From: Eumeta japonica
Taxonomy: Eukaryota; Arthropoda; Insecta; Lepidoptera; Psychidae
DNA length: 64,000 nt
Direction of reading: 5' to 3'
Assembly (NCBI GenBank): GCA_005406025.1
Contig: BGZK01001464.1
Coordinates: forward strand, 1 to 64,000
How positions within the stretch are numbered: position 1 is the first letter of the stretch; the number at the start of each line of letters is the position of its first letter. The notes beneath the pieces were generated by a model. It ran no database searches, was not told the origin of the DNA, and saw nothing but the letters and a program-made list of their open reading frames with translations. Position numbers and translations under genes: made by a program. This document shows positions 47,783 through 59,811 of this stretch, piece by piece.

Positions 47783-47799
47783 CCCCCAACCTCAGAATT

Positions 47800-50700
47800 T
47801 TCTAAAATGTCGCATTAACTTTCATCTTCTATCGCGTAGAAAGGAAGGAAGTTCATTTTTGAGAGAGTACTAGATGTTGTATCGACAATACAATCTATCA
47901 ATATTTTGTAACATTAAAATCTATCCAGTAGATGACATACCTACAAACGATAGACAAAACAAAATTTCAATATGCATTTTCAATTTTCAAAATTCCACCA
48001 CGTATTCAAAATTCGCAATTACGGTTATTTTCATCGGTGAAGATGTATATTTCAATTTCAATCTTCAACAAACAACCCAAACACACGACTCCGTTACAAT
48101 TTTATCACAAGTGTGTAGATATCGGTATCACAGAAGTTAAATTCACACAGACACCTTTCATATCGATGCGCAACTGTGTCAATATTGCGTCACAGAATTC
48201 TGACGTGACCTGCATATTCGAGAAAATCTTATATGTAGGCATCGTGTGGGCATAATGTAAATGAAATTAAAGAGTGTTTACAATAAAATTAAAAAGCACA
48301 ACTTTCGATAATACGCAAACCGTAGAGTTATGACAGGTCTTACAATATTTAAAATTCATACTGTATATATTTCTATTACTAACTTACTAACGTCTTTTCA
48401 CGAGAATATTGTATCGGACAATGTATATTAATTGATTTTTCATATGTAAACAATACATGCCCGAATCCAACTTGGCGGCTTTTTATAAAAATTCAATGAA
48501 GTAATGATAATTATTAGGAATATGAATTTATTTTATGCTAAAAGATTATTATGTAGTTAAATGGAATCAATTTTTATTAATTCTCTCTCGACCTCAAACC
48601 TCGCCATCAATACTTACGCTTCCAAATATAATAAATAATACAAGGCACAGATATTAGGAGGTAAAATAAAAGTGATTAATTAATTTTCATCAAATGAATA
48701 ATAAAATTTTGGAGTTCATACGAAGAGCGTAAAATAATGTCAAGCGGAGATCCAAATTTATCCACAAATTAGATTTATCATTTTTCTTCTATTTGTTAGT
48801 TATTATACACCGACGGATAGAGAGATACAGAAGTGATTACATACTTGTTGACCCGGTTTTTGTCGATATTTTAAGAAAAGAAAATCTTAATGAAATTAGG
48901 CTCTTAACCATTATACATTATACTAGATTTTAAACCGCTTTCAAATACAAAAAATATAGTAACGATTAAAACCGACATCTTTTGGAAATTCAACCTGAAC
49001 AATCAAGATTTTATTAAACAGAATGATAATAGAAAAAAACATTTTATGTTATATACAAACTAATGATCAACCATATCGGCAATCGTAAACGTTTTTAAAA
49101 TACACCATGCGTTTGCAAAACTTACGTATCCAATTAACTATACCTCCAGCGTCGCATTTATCAAACTGTATACAATAATTCGTAAGGAATCTCAAATGTG
49201 CAAAAAAAAAACATACATCCGCAACAGCTTTCTCCCTAACGAAGTTCAGACTGCAGGCTGGTTAGAGGCTTACGTAACAAATGTACGAGAGAACGCTGTT
49301 CAATTGCTCTACGAACCTAACTTTCTTCTATGTATCTAGCTTGTTAGATTTTTGAAAGCCTATCATTTACTAAGACATACTTACGATTTATAACAAGCGA
49401 TTTCATGTTTTCTTAAATAAAATACATAGATCGATCGTAATGTCGGCGAATTCACTAAATAAAAATTCATTTTTGTAAAATTTTAATTTAATCATTAAGA
49501 TTAAGGAAAATAAATGTGTTCATTGATGAATGAAATACGCAAATGAATGCACTATCAGGTTCTTATTACCCATTTGCCGAGGTATAATTTACAATTTCAA
49601 ATTCAAATTCAGTGTTAGACTTTAAATAAAAGAGTATTACAGCGTAGTAGGATACAAAAAAGCTTTCTATAAAAATCTGGACGGTACGAAAGTTCAAAGA
49701 TGATACCCTTAATAAACAATACAATGTATTAACCAGACAGATAAGTACAACGAGAACGCCTGAGGATAAAAAATAGCTAAATTCCTCATGGCCGTCTTAG
49801 TGATTAACATTTTACATAATTTTCGCTTTTATAACATTGATCACAAAGATCATTATGGAATAAAACTAGCATTGTATAATGCGTAAGCCTACTTTCCAAA
49901 TGGATAGGCAGTGACTATGGTTTTCACTGAGTACGAGCCTTAAATACCTTTTTTCGTCTGTAATTCATTAATTGATTAATGCATGCTCATTGAATTTTAT
50001 CAGTTAAATTTCAATCCTTATTTAATATACTATCAATTCGGGATGTACATCTTTTTCCTAAGTCGCTCCTTCCTCATCCTTTATGTGGAGCAAACCAACA
50101 AACGCACTTTCGCATTTATAAATATTGTAAGCGGATATAAATATTATAAGTAGGATTATCAATCACATCAAGAGTTTCACACCCCTTATTACACAATATA
50201 TTTGGGTACATAAATGTACAGTTGTAAAAATCTGCCAATCTTATATATAACGTCGACAAAGTTAAATATAAACCAAAACATGTTACAAATAAATATTAAC
50301 CTAGCTATTATGTTCATTCTATTGTAAAATCATAAAGTTATTTCAAAAACTACAATGTGCATGTACAAAACCATGGAATAGGTTAATAACACGATAATTC
50401 ACAGTTAAGATACACGGTATCATAAGTGTTATTACATACTTCATCAATATTAGCAACAAATACCTTACATACTTGCTTACGACCACAAGCGCCTGTATAA
50501 AGAAACGAGGCAATTGGCAACATCAAAGTAGTAATTCCCAGAAATTAAAAGTTCGCTTAAATCGACATATTACTATAAAAAAACACTTTTAGTATTTAAA
50601 TAAGTCGATCAATTTATTAAACAAACTAAAAAACTAAACAAGTATATAAAAAAGACTATACACACAGAATAATTAAGAAAATTGTATTAAAAAAGATTAT

Positions 50701-51600
50701 CTGATACAGCCGTCGTTTGATTTTATCTTCATCCCGGCCAAATAATACAAAAAAAAATAAAATGTTGAAATAATAAATTAAAAGTTTTGCTGACGAATAA
50801 GGAAAAATAGTGAAATACCTGGTTGTGATTGTAATTTTAATGATAAGTTCCTAAGCGAACAGAACGACAGTTCAAGTAGAAACGCCTGCAAAGTAACATA
50901 AGCAAATTGTAATAAGGAATCCTAACAGGTGGATCTTAGTACGAAATTGGAATTCATTGTCTTTGTTATCATTGTTCTTTCAAGTCAGCAGTATAATTTT
51001 TCCATAAAGTATTTAACTCCACTTAAATTTCCTGTAAATCTGTAATGACATTTTTTGAAAGAAATTTTAAAATCTTATTATTATCGAAATTTCTAAGCAT
51101 AAATTACTACGGCACTTGTGTTCTGAGCCGAAAAAATCAATTGTTTAAGAATCGCAATCTAAATAATAAGATTATGTTGTATATAAATAAAATAAAAATA
51201 ATAATTAGGGCAGTTTACCATTATTCTTTTACATTACTGTATTTAAAGCTTTTTTTATTTGATTAAGAGTATAATGAAAGCGTTTCTTTTGATAACTATA
51301 AAAATACCCGAATAATGCCTGTTTAAAATTGCTAATTAGGCAGAGAAGGCACTAACACGCAGTGACGTCAATGCTTACTAACGCCATCTAGAGTGATGTT
51401 AAACTCCGTTTTGCAAGAAAGAGGCGGTATAGAATTTTTTAATTAATTGCTGTAGTTCCTTGTTTTTTAACTGATTTTAATTCTGATTTCACTTTTAATC
51501 ATCATGACATAATTCATGAATAAATGTAAGTATAAATATTATAAAAATAAGCGTCACGCAAGTAACCATATCAGTTAGATCTTTTGTTCAATATTTTAAT
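47800..51600. other. AT-rich non-coding stretch, probably intron or 3' flank of the minus-strand gene
   Basis: No exon following the 51799-51830 micro-exon is convincingly placed here. Overlapping frames at 47874-48255 are AT-rich and unsupported. Near 51363-51396 a CRE octamer TGACGTCA and a CTCF-like core (GCCATCTAG) lie 18 bp apart. A miR-277-like string at about 49546 was rejected. Confidence 0.4.
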
Positions 51601-51606
51601 ATCGAC

Positions 51607-51644
51607 ATTATGTTTTGATTTCATGCAGGAAATCAAAACATAAT
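51607..51644. repeat. Perfect 16-bp hairpin with 6-nt loop
   Basis: ATTATGTTTTGATTTC (51607-51622) and its exact reverse complement (51629-51644) flank ATGCAG. It would lie in the intron after the micro-exon of the minus-strand gene. Confidence 0.9.
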
Positions 51645-51798
51645 AACGATTTTTATACCTCACGGTATTATTGCCAATACGGGATAGCCAGGGATGATAT
51701 ATGTACTTGGTACACAACCATGTGTCGCAGTTTATAATAGAAGTTGCGAACCTAACTGTAAAAAATACACTATTAAAGTAATGTAATAATGCACCTAC

Positions 51799-51830
51799 CG
51801 TTGAAGTATGGGTTTCCTCGCGGTGTTGTT
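51799..51830 (-). CDS. Probable 32-bp micro-exon of the large minus-strand gene
   Basis: Downstream (minus strand) of the 51943-52076 exon, an acceptor ATAAGTGTAG (AG at 51832-51831) and a good donor CAACG|GTAGGT (GT at 51798-51797) enclose 32 bp. Joined to the single base left by the previous exon, it reads K-QHREETHTST without a stop and ends in phase 0. The intervening intron would be only 112 bp, and its pyrimidine tract is weak. The frame match and donor quality support it, but its small size means chance cannot be excluded. The next exon is unknown; the phase-0 candidate at 31165-31290 would fit. Confidence 0.5.
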
Positions 51831-51942
51831 CTACACTTATAGCGAGTAGTATCATAGATAAAACAAATGAATTTAAAAGGGAAGTTTTCCTATATCACAA
51901 GAGAACTTATATAATGATTTTATTGTTATATTAACTACTCAC

Positions 51943-52076
51943 TCATAAGCGGGAAGCGGGATGTAGGTTTCCCAAGCGGCGTGCTGCTCGCACTGATGTC
52001 GCTCTGGGAACTGTGCAGGCTGCTTTTACCGCTGCCGTTCGCGGAGCCTAACTCCATGCGCATACGCATGTGTCTG
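51943..52076 (-). CDS. Exon of the large minus-strand gene, Ser-rich
   Basis: The acceptor TTTGCTCATTTCACAG and the donor CTTATGA|GTGAGTAG (GT at 51942-51941) bound 134 bp. With the two bases carried over from the 53753-56271 exon, it reads SRHMRMRMELGSANGSGKSS, then LHSSQSDISASSTPLGKPTS and RFPLM, leaving one base (phase 1). The content continues the basic, Ser-rich tail of the large exon, and codon use is strongly coding. The acceptor is a tandem CAGCAG: using the second AG (exon start 52073) would give K-R-H instead of K-S-R-H, removing one residue. The function is unknown; SxxSQSDISASSTP is a likely phosphorylated, disordered segment. Confidence 0.85.
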
Positions 52077-53752
52077 CTGTGAAATGAGCAAAATAAAAAT
52101 AATAAGTGAAACGTAAACTACATCCATATTAACTAATTTTTGCTTGAACTAACATATAAGTGTAAAGTGGAAAGAGTACATACACATACCAAAAACAAAT
52201 ACTAACGCTAACCATAAGGTTAACTAGCAAATCATGACTGTTATAATATCGTTGATATAAATTAATGTTTTATAAGATTTCAAAGGGTAAACGGGAATGT
52301 GAGGCCTCGGACACTAGGTGATCATGGCCATCCATGGACCCCCCGGAAAGTCACTAGTGCGTTGCAGGTATTTTACAACTTCTATTTGATTTTCTTGTTG
52401 TAGTTGAATGTGAACACCGATGATGTAAGATCAGTTAATATTAAAACAAAATTCTAATTGTTTGAGGTATCAAAACTCATTTATGATTATTGAGTTTAAT
52501 TATATTTTTATAATAATAAATTATACAATGTTATATCACGACTTTCTCTCTAAAAATAGGGTGATACTTATTAAAAATATTTTACAAAAGAGTACAGCCT
52601 AAGTTAATTTTAATCACTCAAACAATATTCAGGAAAACGAAATGGAAAAACAGAAATTGAAACAGATGGAGTCATAGTCACTTTCTAGATATTTACAGAT
52701 AACCATGCGCTGATAACGATTATTGCTGACACTCTTTAAAAGTAATACAAAATAAAACTACAGTGTGTGAACTTAAGTATGCCAATGAGAAATTATATTT
52801 CTTTGGCGTAATAAAAAAAATGTTTATAATTTCATGCAAATAATTGACTACAGTAGAATAATAAAAAGACCGGAATGGGATAGTCAATAGGTTGATAAAG
52901 TTTAATTTTAATTTGAAAAATTAAATAAATTAATATTTATTTTTTACACAAAGTGTAATATCAGTTTTGTTCTTTTATTTAAAATTGGAAAAGCGGTTGA
53001 TTTAACAAGAAATAAAGAGAAGACTAATATAATAACAAACTTAACACCTTCTGTCAGTTCTGAAAACTGGGGACTCGCAAATAGACTACGCCACCTCTAT
53101 TTCAGTATCGGTTAAATTGTATCGTTTGACGCCTAAATGAATCGGGAAATGAACATTGAGATAAAAAGTATACTTGGTTACTCAAAGAGATGATGAAACA
53201 GAACTCGGTTATTACTGACGAAGAAAAACCTAATAATTGCTTTCAAACACTTCTATCACACAAGAAGACATCAACAACTAGTGGTAGATGCACACATTTA
53301 TTGTTATTAATTGCATTTCGGTCGTGAAATATAGACAATTTTAAGAAACTTTTAATGGCTAAGATAACCATGCCCCAAATGTCAACGATAATATTGAAAT
53401 TCTATTCTAAGATGAAAAATGAGCATCGGATATAATGTCAATAACATAAACTATCAAAGGCAAATAATGCAATGGCAAAAATAATATAATACATCAAAAA
53501 TTAAAATAGTCGTGTGAACTTGGTAAGAAACAAAACTGAATACATTCGACACATTTTCATGATTTCCATTATTTCATAAAGAATACATTTTCAAACCTAG
53601 ATAATATCACACTTGTGTTAAATACAGCCGTGCAATGCATTTGAATATTAGTAAAAAAAAATCTTGTAAAAGAAAAACTCCCACATAATACGATAATGAT
53701 TTCGATACAAGAAATGTAAACATAAAGAACAAATAATATAAAAAATCCTTAC
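52077..53752 (-). other. Intron of the large minus-strand gene (1676 bp)
   Basis: Donor AAAAG|GTAAGG and acceptor CATTTCACAG. Inside, about 52295-52375 (GTGAGGCCTCGGACACTAGG, TGGCCATCCATGGACC) looks like a fragment of a lepidopteran dispersed repeat. The rest is AT-rich. Confidence 0.8.
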
Positions 53753-56271
53753 CTTTTAGGCTTCATGTTGTTGCTGACAGACTTTGAACTCAACAGTCTC
53801 GTCACACTGCAAGCTGTTTGGGACCTTTGCAAGGAATACGAACAATCCACTTTGCTTTTGATATCTTTGTAATTCTTCGCCTTATAGTCGTTTTTTATTT
53901 CGTTCGTGTTATTTTTTTTCGACACACTCTCCCGCCTATCACTCTTTTTTACTGCTTTTGGACTACTCTGGACGCTATTTTCAGCATCGGTTTTGCGACT
54001 GGCCAAAATAGTTTTTAGTTTGCTAGGAACATCCCGTTTAGGCATTTTGTACTTTTTCAACATAAAACTTCTTTTCTCTTCTTTTGGCAACTTCTCGCTA
54101 TTTCTAGTTTCCTTTTCATTACTTAAAGAATTTCTTTTACTGCACGTATTGTGCGTATCAGGTTCGCCAGAGTATACTATAGGGTTAATCTCATCTTCCA
54201 TAATTTCCTCAGATGGTGAGAAAAACTCGTTAATTTTACTCAGGTTTCCGTTTTTCTGGCTACACTCAGAATGAGTTGAGGGTGAAGAACCATCAGGAGA
54301 TAGATCGTCTATCGCATTTAAGAATACAGGTGATGACCTATGATTTTCAAAGTCCGTATAAACGCCACTAGACTCCATACATGAGTCTTCATTCCTATTC
54401 ACTATGAGTGGAGCTATACCGTTACTATTATTTTTTCCGCCGTAAAGAGCTCCATCAATGACTTGCGCTTTTCTGTCTCCCCTGTGCATTTGATCGTCTA
54501 ACCCATCTGCATCACTTTCTGTGAAAAAGTCGGAATCTGTCATGGGATCAGTACGCCGTGCTACGGGAATATTTTGCCAATCCATTTCAATGTCTTCACG
54601 ATTTCCTATAGAATGGTCCCCTCCTCGACTAACAGGTCGAGACATTTCACCATCGCCTTGATAACCATCCAGACTTGTTATACTAGTGATACTAGTTATA
54701 AAACTGTTCGATACTTTTGAGGTCTCCATAGATTTTTGATAATCGTTTTTGCTGTCAGAAAATGTTTGTGAGTCATGTAAAGTAGAACCGGAAAACTGTG
54801 AATTAGAATAAGTGCTAATTTCACCATTTATTTCAGAACTATCGAGCGGTAAGTCTTCTGGTGAGGGTGTTTGTTCTATTCGATTTACAGATAGCCGGTT
54901 TTCACTATGTTTGCAGTCCAAGGGTAATTCTAAATTTACAGTAGTATCAGTCATTGAACTAATAGGCTCCAAAATACTACTGTGAATTGATGGCAACAAT
55001 TCATCTTCAATTAGAGCTACTCCCAGTTCATCCATTTTTATATCAAAAACATCTTTAGATAATGCTTTTTCGTTCTGAGAACTGCTGAGAATAACTTCAT
55101 GAGCAGAAATTAATATGTTATCGGTATGAAAACTATTTTCAAGCGTTTGTGGATTGGTTGTGTGAGTTTCAGTCGTAATTTCGTTTTTATTAACATTTTG
55201 TGTGGAATCAAGTGGAATGACATCAATAGCTGGAACAGTAGGAGTAATCAGTTCTTCGCAATCATTTTTACTCGCCATTCCGTTCAAATCGTTTTGCATA
55301 AACATTGTGGAAGCAGCTGAATTGCTTTCAGTTTTGTCTGTTGATGGACTATCGCCATTGTCTGGAGAAAGTTTTGAACCGCTGTTTCCATCACAAAACA
55401 TTGGTAACCCTTCAACAGTCGGTGAAAAAGCATTTTCTAAGTAACATATATCATCCATTTGATCTGGAGTTAAAATACCTAAACTATCATCAAGAGAATT
55501 TTCTTCATTGGTCCTGCTGGAGGAATTCTCATTTGGGCTTAAATGTTCTAATGGTCGTGCTTGAACATTAGACTTAAAATGTAAGCATAAATCAGATCGT
55601 GACTGAGTATTGAAAGTCCTTTTAGATGGAAAAGTGACTTCTTTTTCACAAGAATATTCAAATTCTTTCATGGGTTTTTCATCAAAGTTAACGACGTTTG
55701 GTAATCTATCAAGAACAGTAACATTGGAGATTTCTATACATCGATCTGGAGATTCCTTCTCTTGTTTCCCTTTTTCGTCTTCTTTTATTTTGTCCCACAC
55801 GACATCTTCTGCCATGTTTTCAGAGCCATGTGAAGTGGAAGCATTAGACTGCAAATCAAATAAAAGACTATAAGGACCAGATATATCTTGATCTTTTTCA
55901 TCTGATAACTGTTGAGTTATGTTGTTGATAAGTCCTTTTGTGGTCTTATCTACATTCCGGTCTTGCCGTTTAGTTATATCGTTCAGTTTCTGACGTAAGT
56001 CTAATATACGTGGATTTTGATCGCACCTTTTCTCTAACTTTGCTTCCATTTTCGGTATCAAAGAGTGAAATTTCCTATGCAGGTTGTGTGTCACTATTTT
56101 TTCAGTTTCCGTACTCAGTCTTACGTCTGATTCTGCGCTCAAAAGCTTTTCGGGTATCATTCGAATGTTGTCGCCTGGTGATGATTTCCCATGATTAGTG
56201 TATTTGAATAAGTCCTTGAGTCGGGATGACTGCACAAAAGAAGAACCTTGGCCATTTGCATCGATAGGTAT
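53753..56271 (-). CDS. Large coding exon of an acidic, Ser-rich protein (family not recognised)
   Basis: This 2519-bp exon encodes about 839 residues, starting after an excellent acceptor (TTTCTCTCCTCTTTACAG, phase 0, IPIDANGQGSSFV) and ending at AAAAG|GTAAGG. An apparent ATG at 56361 and an apparent stop at 53749 are intronic: the first lies upstream of the acceptor, and the TAA is inside the donor. Near exon residues 65-105 there is a charged, helix-prone stretch (KMEAKLEKRCDQNPR...). The middle is Ser/Asp/Glu-rich and probably disordered. Distinct motifs are TPDQMDDICYLENAF (about 267), TDPMTDSDFFTESDADGLDD (about 575), GDRKAQVIDGALYG (about 597) and ESSGVYTDFE (about 631). From about 726 the chain is strongly basic (KRSFMLKKYKMPKRDVPSKL). 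There is no signal peptide or membrane segment. The layout suggests a cytoskeletal or scaffold protein, but that is inference. Confidence 0.9.
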
Positions 56272-56279
56272 CTGTAAAG

Positions 56280-58870
56280 AGGAGAGAAATATCGTTGTAG
56301 TAACAAAATAAATCAACGTACCAATAGTATCCAAATAGGGGATACTATGAACCATATACAAAAAGAAATAAATATTTGGTACTGTAATTCATCATCATAT
56401 CATAATACAAACAGGTATAGCAAACAGGTTATTGGTCAACAACATGCAGTTCCACGACCGACTGATTTCAAATGTCACACAATTACGCGAGCTCGTAAGA
56501 ACCGCAACCACAACGCCGCGTAAACGTGCAACGGCCGATAAAGGTATAGGATTTAAATGATGATTACTTTGTAAGCAGATAGTATTCTTTAGTCACATTT
56601 CGAGGAATTGAAACAGTGACGTTTGGCAAAACAAAAAATAATCAGAAAAGTAAGAAAACATGATCAGAGAAGTGAGAGAATGTAATGTTTCCGAAAAACA
56701 TATTACTTCATCATTACAAATAATTATAAATATTTTGTAAAAACGACCCATTGAAATCGGCGTTAATTTTTTTTAGATCTTTTACACTTCTAAGTCAATT
56801 TCAATAATAATAAGACCCCATCACAATCCTGCTTTGTTTTATTATTATTGTAAGTAAAAAAATGGAATGCATAAAAAATCACCTAGCTGATTCTTTATGA
56901 AATTAATTCAGCAATTATCGTGTATTCTCAGAGCAAATATAACAAAAGTGCGAGTCGGACTTGCGACTTGAAGGTACAATACAAGGCAATATGTTTGTGT
57001 TAAATATTCAAAGAAATTATTTCCATTCATTTCATTTGCGGATTCTTACTATGATTTTGATTAAAGTACAACATCAGGATGAGCCAACTTACACTTAGCT
57101 TATTTTTATTTATTGTTTTTCTTAAGTTTGCACAATGATAATGGCAAGTTTGACGCTTGAATATAATCATTACCGCTTTTATGATAGAGCAAAAGAAAAA
57201 AAAAATCTGATAAGCACTAAGATGCGCGTATATACTAAGTATGCGTCTATTTATATTGGACATTGAAACGAACTGAAACAAAGCTAACTATAACTAAACT
57301 AAAGAACTATTTTCTGTTTGTTTTTTATAATTTTAAGCGTGAGAATTTCAGAGATAATGGGGAATTATAAGTTTTCATCTATTCTCTTAATTGTTATACT
57401 TTTAAACTGTATAAAAAATATGTATTCGAGACCGTCATAATAGGCGCGTTTATTTGATATGCAACGCGGTGTAGTTTATTTTTTTTCAATTTTCAAATTA
57501 CCCCCAAAAGTGACCCTAATATTTAAAATTCATTTGCTTAAGTTACATGTCCGTATTTGGATCACAGAGTTACATATTTATGCCGAACGTCAACATAATC
57601 GGTTCAGTCGATTCGGAACAAATCGACTGTGACAGACTAATAAACAGGTAGACGAGTGATCTTATAAGAACTACTTTTTTTTCATGTAGAAGTACGGCAT
57701 ACTAGAAATTCGATTTGTTAATTTTTATTTCATTCTTGATAATATTGTTAGTTAATGACTTTATCGAGGATTTGAAGATCGAGATAAGATGAAAAGGAAA
57801 CACACAGGAAAGTAAAAGGCGTATATTTAGAAACACAGTTACAATAAGTCGCTATGTAACTTCTTGAACCCTTGATCGCACTTGGCTTGTGAACAACTTA
57901 ACGCAGAAATAAAATTTAATACCAGCACTCAAGCTTCAATTTCCTTCTAGCCAGTTCTTCGAATATAAATAAGCCAATGAATCGTAACGAAAAAGAGATA
58001 AAAATGCCACATTCAGCATAAACAAACAATACTTGTTGCCCTCTCGAACTTTCAATCCGAAAAATAAACGCATTTAAAATATAAACACTCACAGGAATGA
58101 GCGACGGCGGAAAGGTGGGGGAAATTGTTTATATTATAGAGTAATATTCTCGGATATTTATTTTTAGTGGAATTATTTGGTACTTTTATTATTGAGCTTT
58201 AAGTAAGCTAAATTATAATTGTATAAAAAATAATTTAAGTAAGTTTATTTAGCTTGCAAGTACAGTTCGCAACAATATAAAAATATACAGGTTGAGTGGG
58301 TAATCCTTCCATGAAATAATGTAGTATTGCAACTTTTATAACAAAAAAATAAAGACATTGCAATTACTTTAGTATGCCAGTTTTTTAACGTCAACTATTT
58401 TTTATGCTAACTGTTATCAATCAAAAAGTCATTGTCCGTTTGTTTAAGGTTTTCTAATTTAATCTTGATTATCCTTTTTTGAATAAATAATTCATAAATC
58501 ATGCATATGTAGTTTAATTATTATTTTGTTTTAGTTTTATAATTTTATTTTTAAAAATTATTCGTTCCAATTTTTGGAATAAATTGTGAAGCAAAGACAA
58601 AAATATTGCATAGGTTTGTAGGATATTTATTTACCTACCAAATTATTTTACTTATTGAAATATTTTCACACGTCCATTTTTTATAATCTTATTTAGATAA
58701 TTAATTTGTGTTAATCAATGTAAATGGTTATTTACATCGAGAAATATTGAAGTAGATAAATATCTTTGTAAAAACAAATAATAGTTCGTTCTGACATTTA
58801 ACAATGATAAGAACGGCTTTTAAATTATACTATTTGAATAAATAGCTCAGATTTTAGTTGTTGTTTTGCT
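56280..58870. other. Upstream intron or 5' flank of the minus-strand gene
   Basis: No preceding exon is firmly placed. On the minus strand about 56450-56540 is CpG-richer and contains an arthropod initiator-like ATCAGTCG (about 56462). GCTCATTCCT|GTGAGTG near 58092 is a donor-like site after CCCCCACCTTTCCGCCGTCG. 57585-57670 (AATCGGTTCAGTCGATTCGG) is a retroelement tail. The rest is AT-rich. Confidence 0.35.
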
Positions 58871-58874
58871 TTTT

Positions 58875-59060
58875 AGGATTCTGAGCCAAAATGGTAAAAA
58901 CGGAACCGTCATGTCCGTCCGTCCGTATGCCACAGGCATTTTATTCGAACACTACAAGGACATATATTGATGAAATTTATAATGTGTCTTGTGTGAGCCA
59001 CTACTCAGGTTCATGGTTAAATAACAAAAATAAATATTTCAAAGAGGAACTTTCCATACA
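58875..59060 (+). repeat. GGGTTCC-type dispersed repeat, plus orientation
   Basis: GGATTCTGAGCCAAAATGGT, AAAAACGGAACCGTCATGTC and CGTCCGTCCGTATGCCACAG, followed by ACTACAAGGACATATATTGA, follow the order of the well known lepidopteran repeat. An 88-codon frame over it is not a gene. Confidence 0.7.
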
Positions 59061-59517
59061 TGTCGAAGCCGAAATAAATATTTTTCAGCAAACATCAACA
59101 TGCGATACATACTTCGACAGTTATTTTAAAAACACTTTTATTTTTCTGATTACATGATTATTTTCGGAAATAAACGCTCCGAAATTTGCAGAAATGGTGT
59201 GTCCCTCCTCTCTGTTTTCTAAACCGTATGTACAAAAAATATGAAAAAAAAATAACGAATATAAAGCATGAACATGCTCGAATATAATATTTTTGAGTTA
59301 TTGCCGCAAAACTGTGCTTTTTAACGAAAGGACGTAAGTGCCATGACGACAAGCTCTTTTGCTGAGGCACTTTAGTTTACACTAGTTTAAAAGTAATAGT
59401 CGAGATACCTACTTGTTTTTATAGTTAACAGGTGACGTAAAGTGCTTATAACTATTCTATATGTAAAACACGGAAAAAGTGTAACAACGTACTTTTTTCA
59501 TATATTTCTTTGTAATA

Positions 59518-59811
59518 ATGGCTTCGGAATCCTATAATGAGCATGGTCCGACATGCTTTTGGACGGTTTTTTTTTCTTTTGGCCTTTGGACTTTACCCCA
59601 CTCAGCCCGCGCCCCACACAACGCTGAGACGTCGCTATACTCAACGGCGGTATGCATACAATCGATTTCATTTACGATCACAAGTCGTTCCGTTTACGAT
59701 CTTGGTCCCATTTACGATCTCTGTCCCGTTTACGATCCTCGTTCCGTCCATAACGATACAGACTACGATAGATGGCAAATTATAGTCGCCCGATTTACAT
59801 CCGATAAGTAA
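59518..59811 (+). other. Two overlapping open frames containing an 18-bp minisatellite
   Basis: An ATG at 59518 opens 97 codons (MASESYNEHGPTCFWTVFFS...) and one at 59537 opens 82 codons (MSMVRHAFGRFFFLLAFGLY...). Both cross TTTACGATC repeats, giving YDLGPIYDLCPVYD in one frame and VPFTILVPFTISVPFTIL in the other. There is no homology or splice support, and repeat DNA rather than a gene is the simpler view. Confidence 0.25.
59669..59750. repeat. 18-bp minisatellite
   Basis: TTTACGATC starts at 59671, 59693, 59711 and 59729 (spacings 22, 18, 18). Units read GTTCCGTTTACGATCTTG, GTCCCATTTACGATCTCT and GTCCCGTTTACGATCCTC. Confidence 0.85.

Noticed and set aside
47874..48255. Overlapping 88- and 107-codon plus-strand frames
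   Set aside because: AT-rich, overlapping in two frames, with no start context or splice signals.
49546..49570. A string resembling mature miR-277 (AATGCACTATCAGG)
   Set aside because: The seed differs and no opposing arm that could form a precursor hairpin is found on either side.
53818..56198. Several plus-strand frames of 60-122 codons
   Set aside because: They are antisense to the large minus-strand exon.
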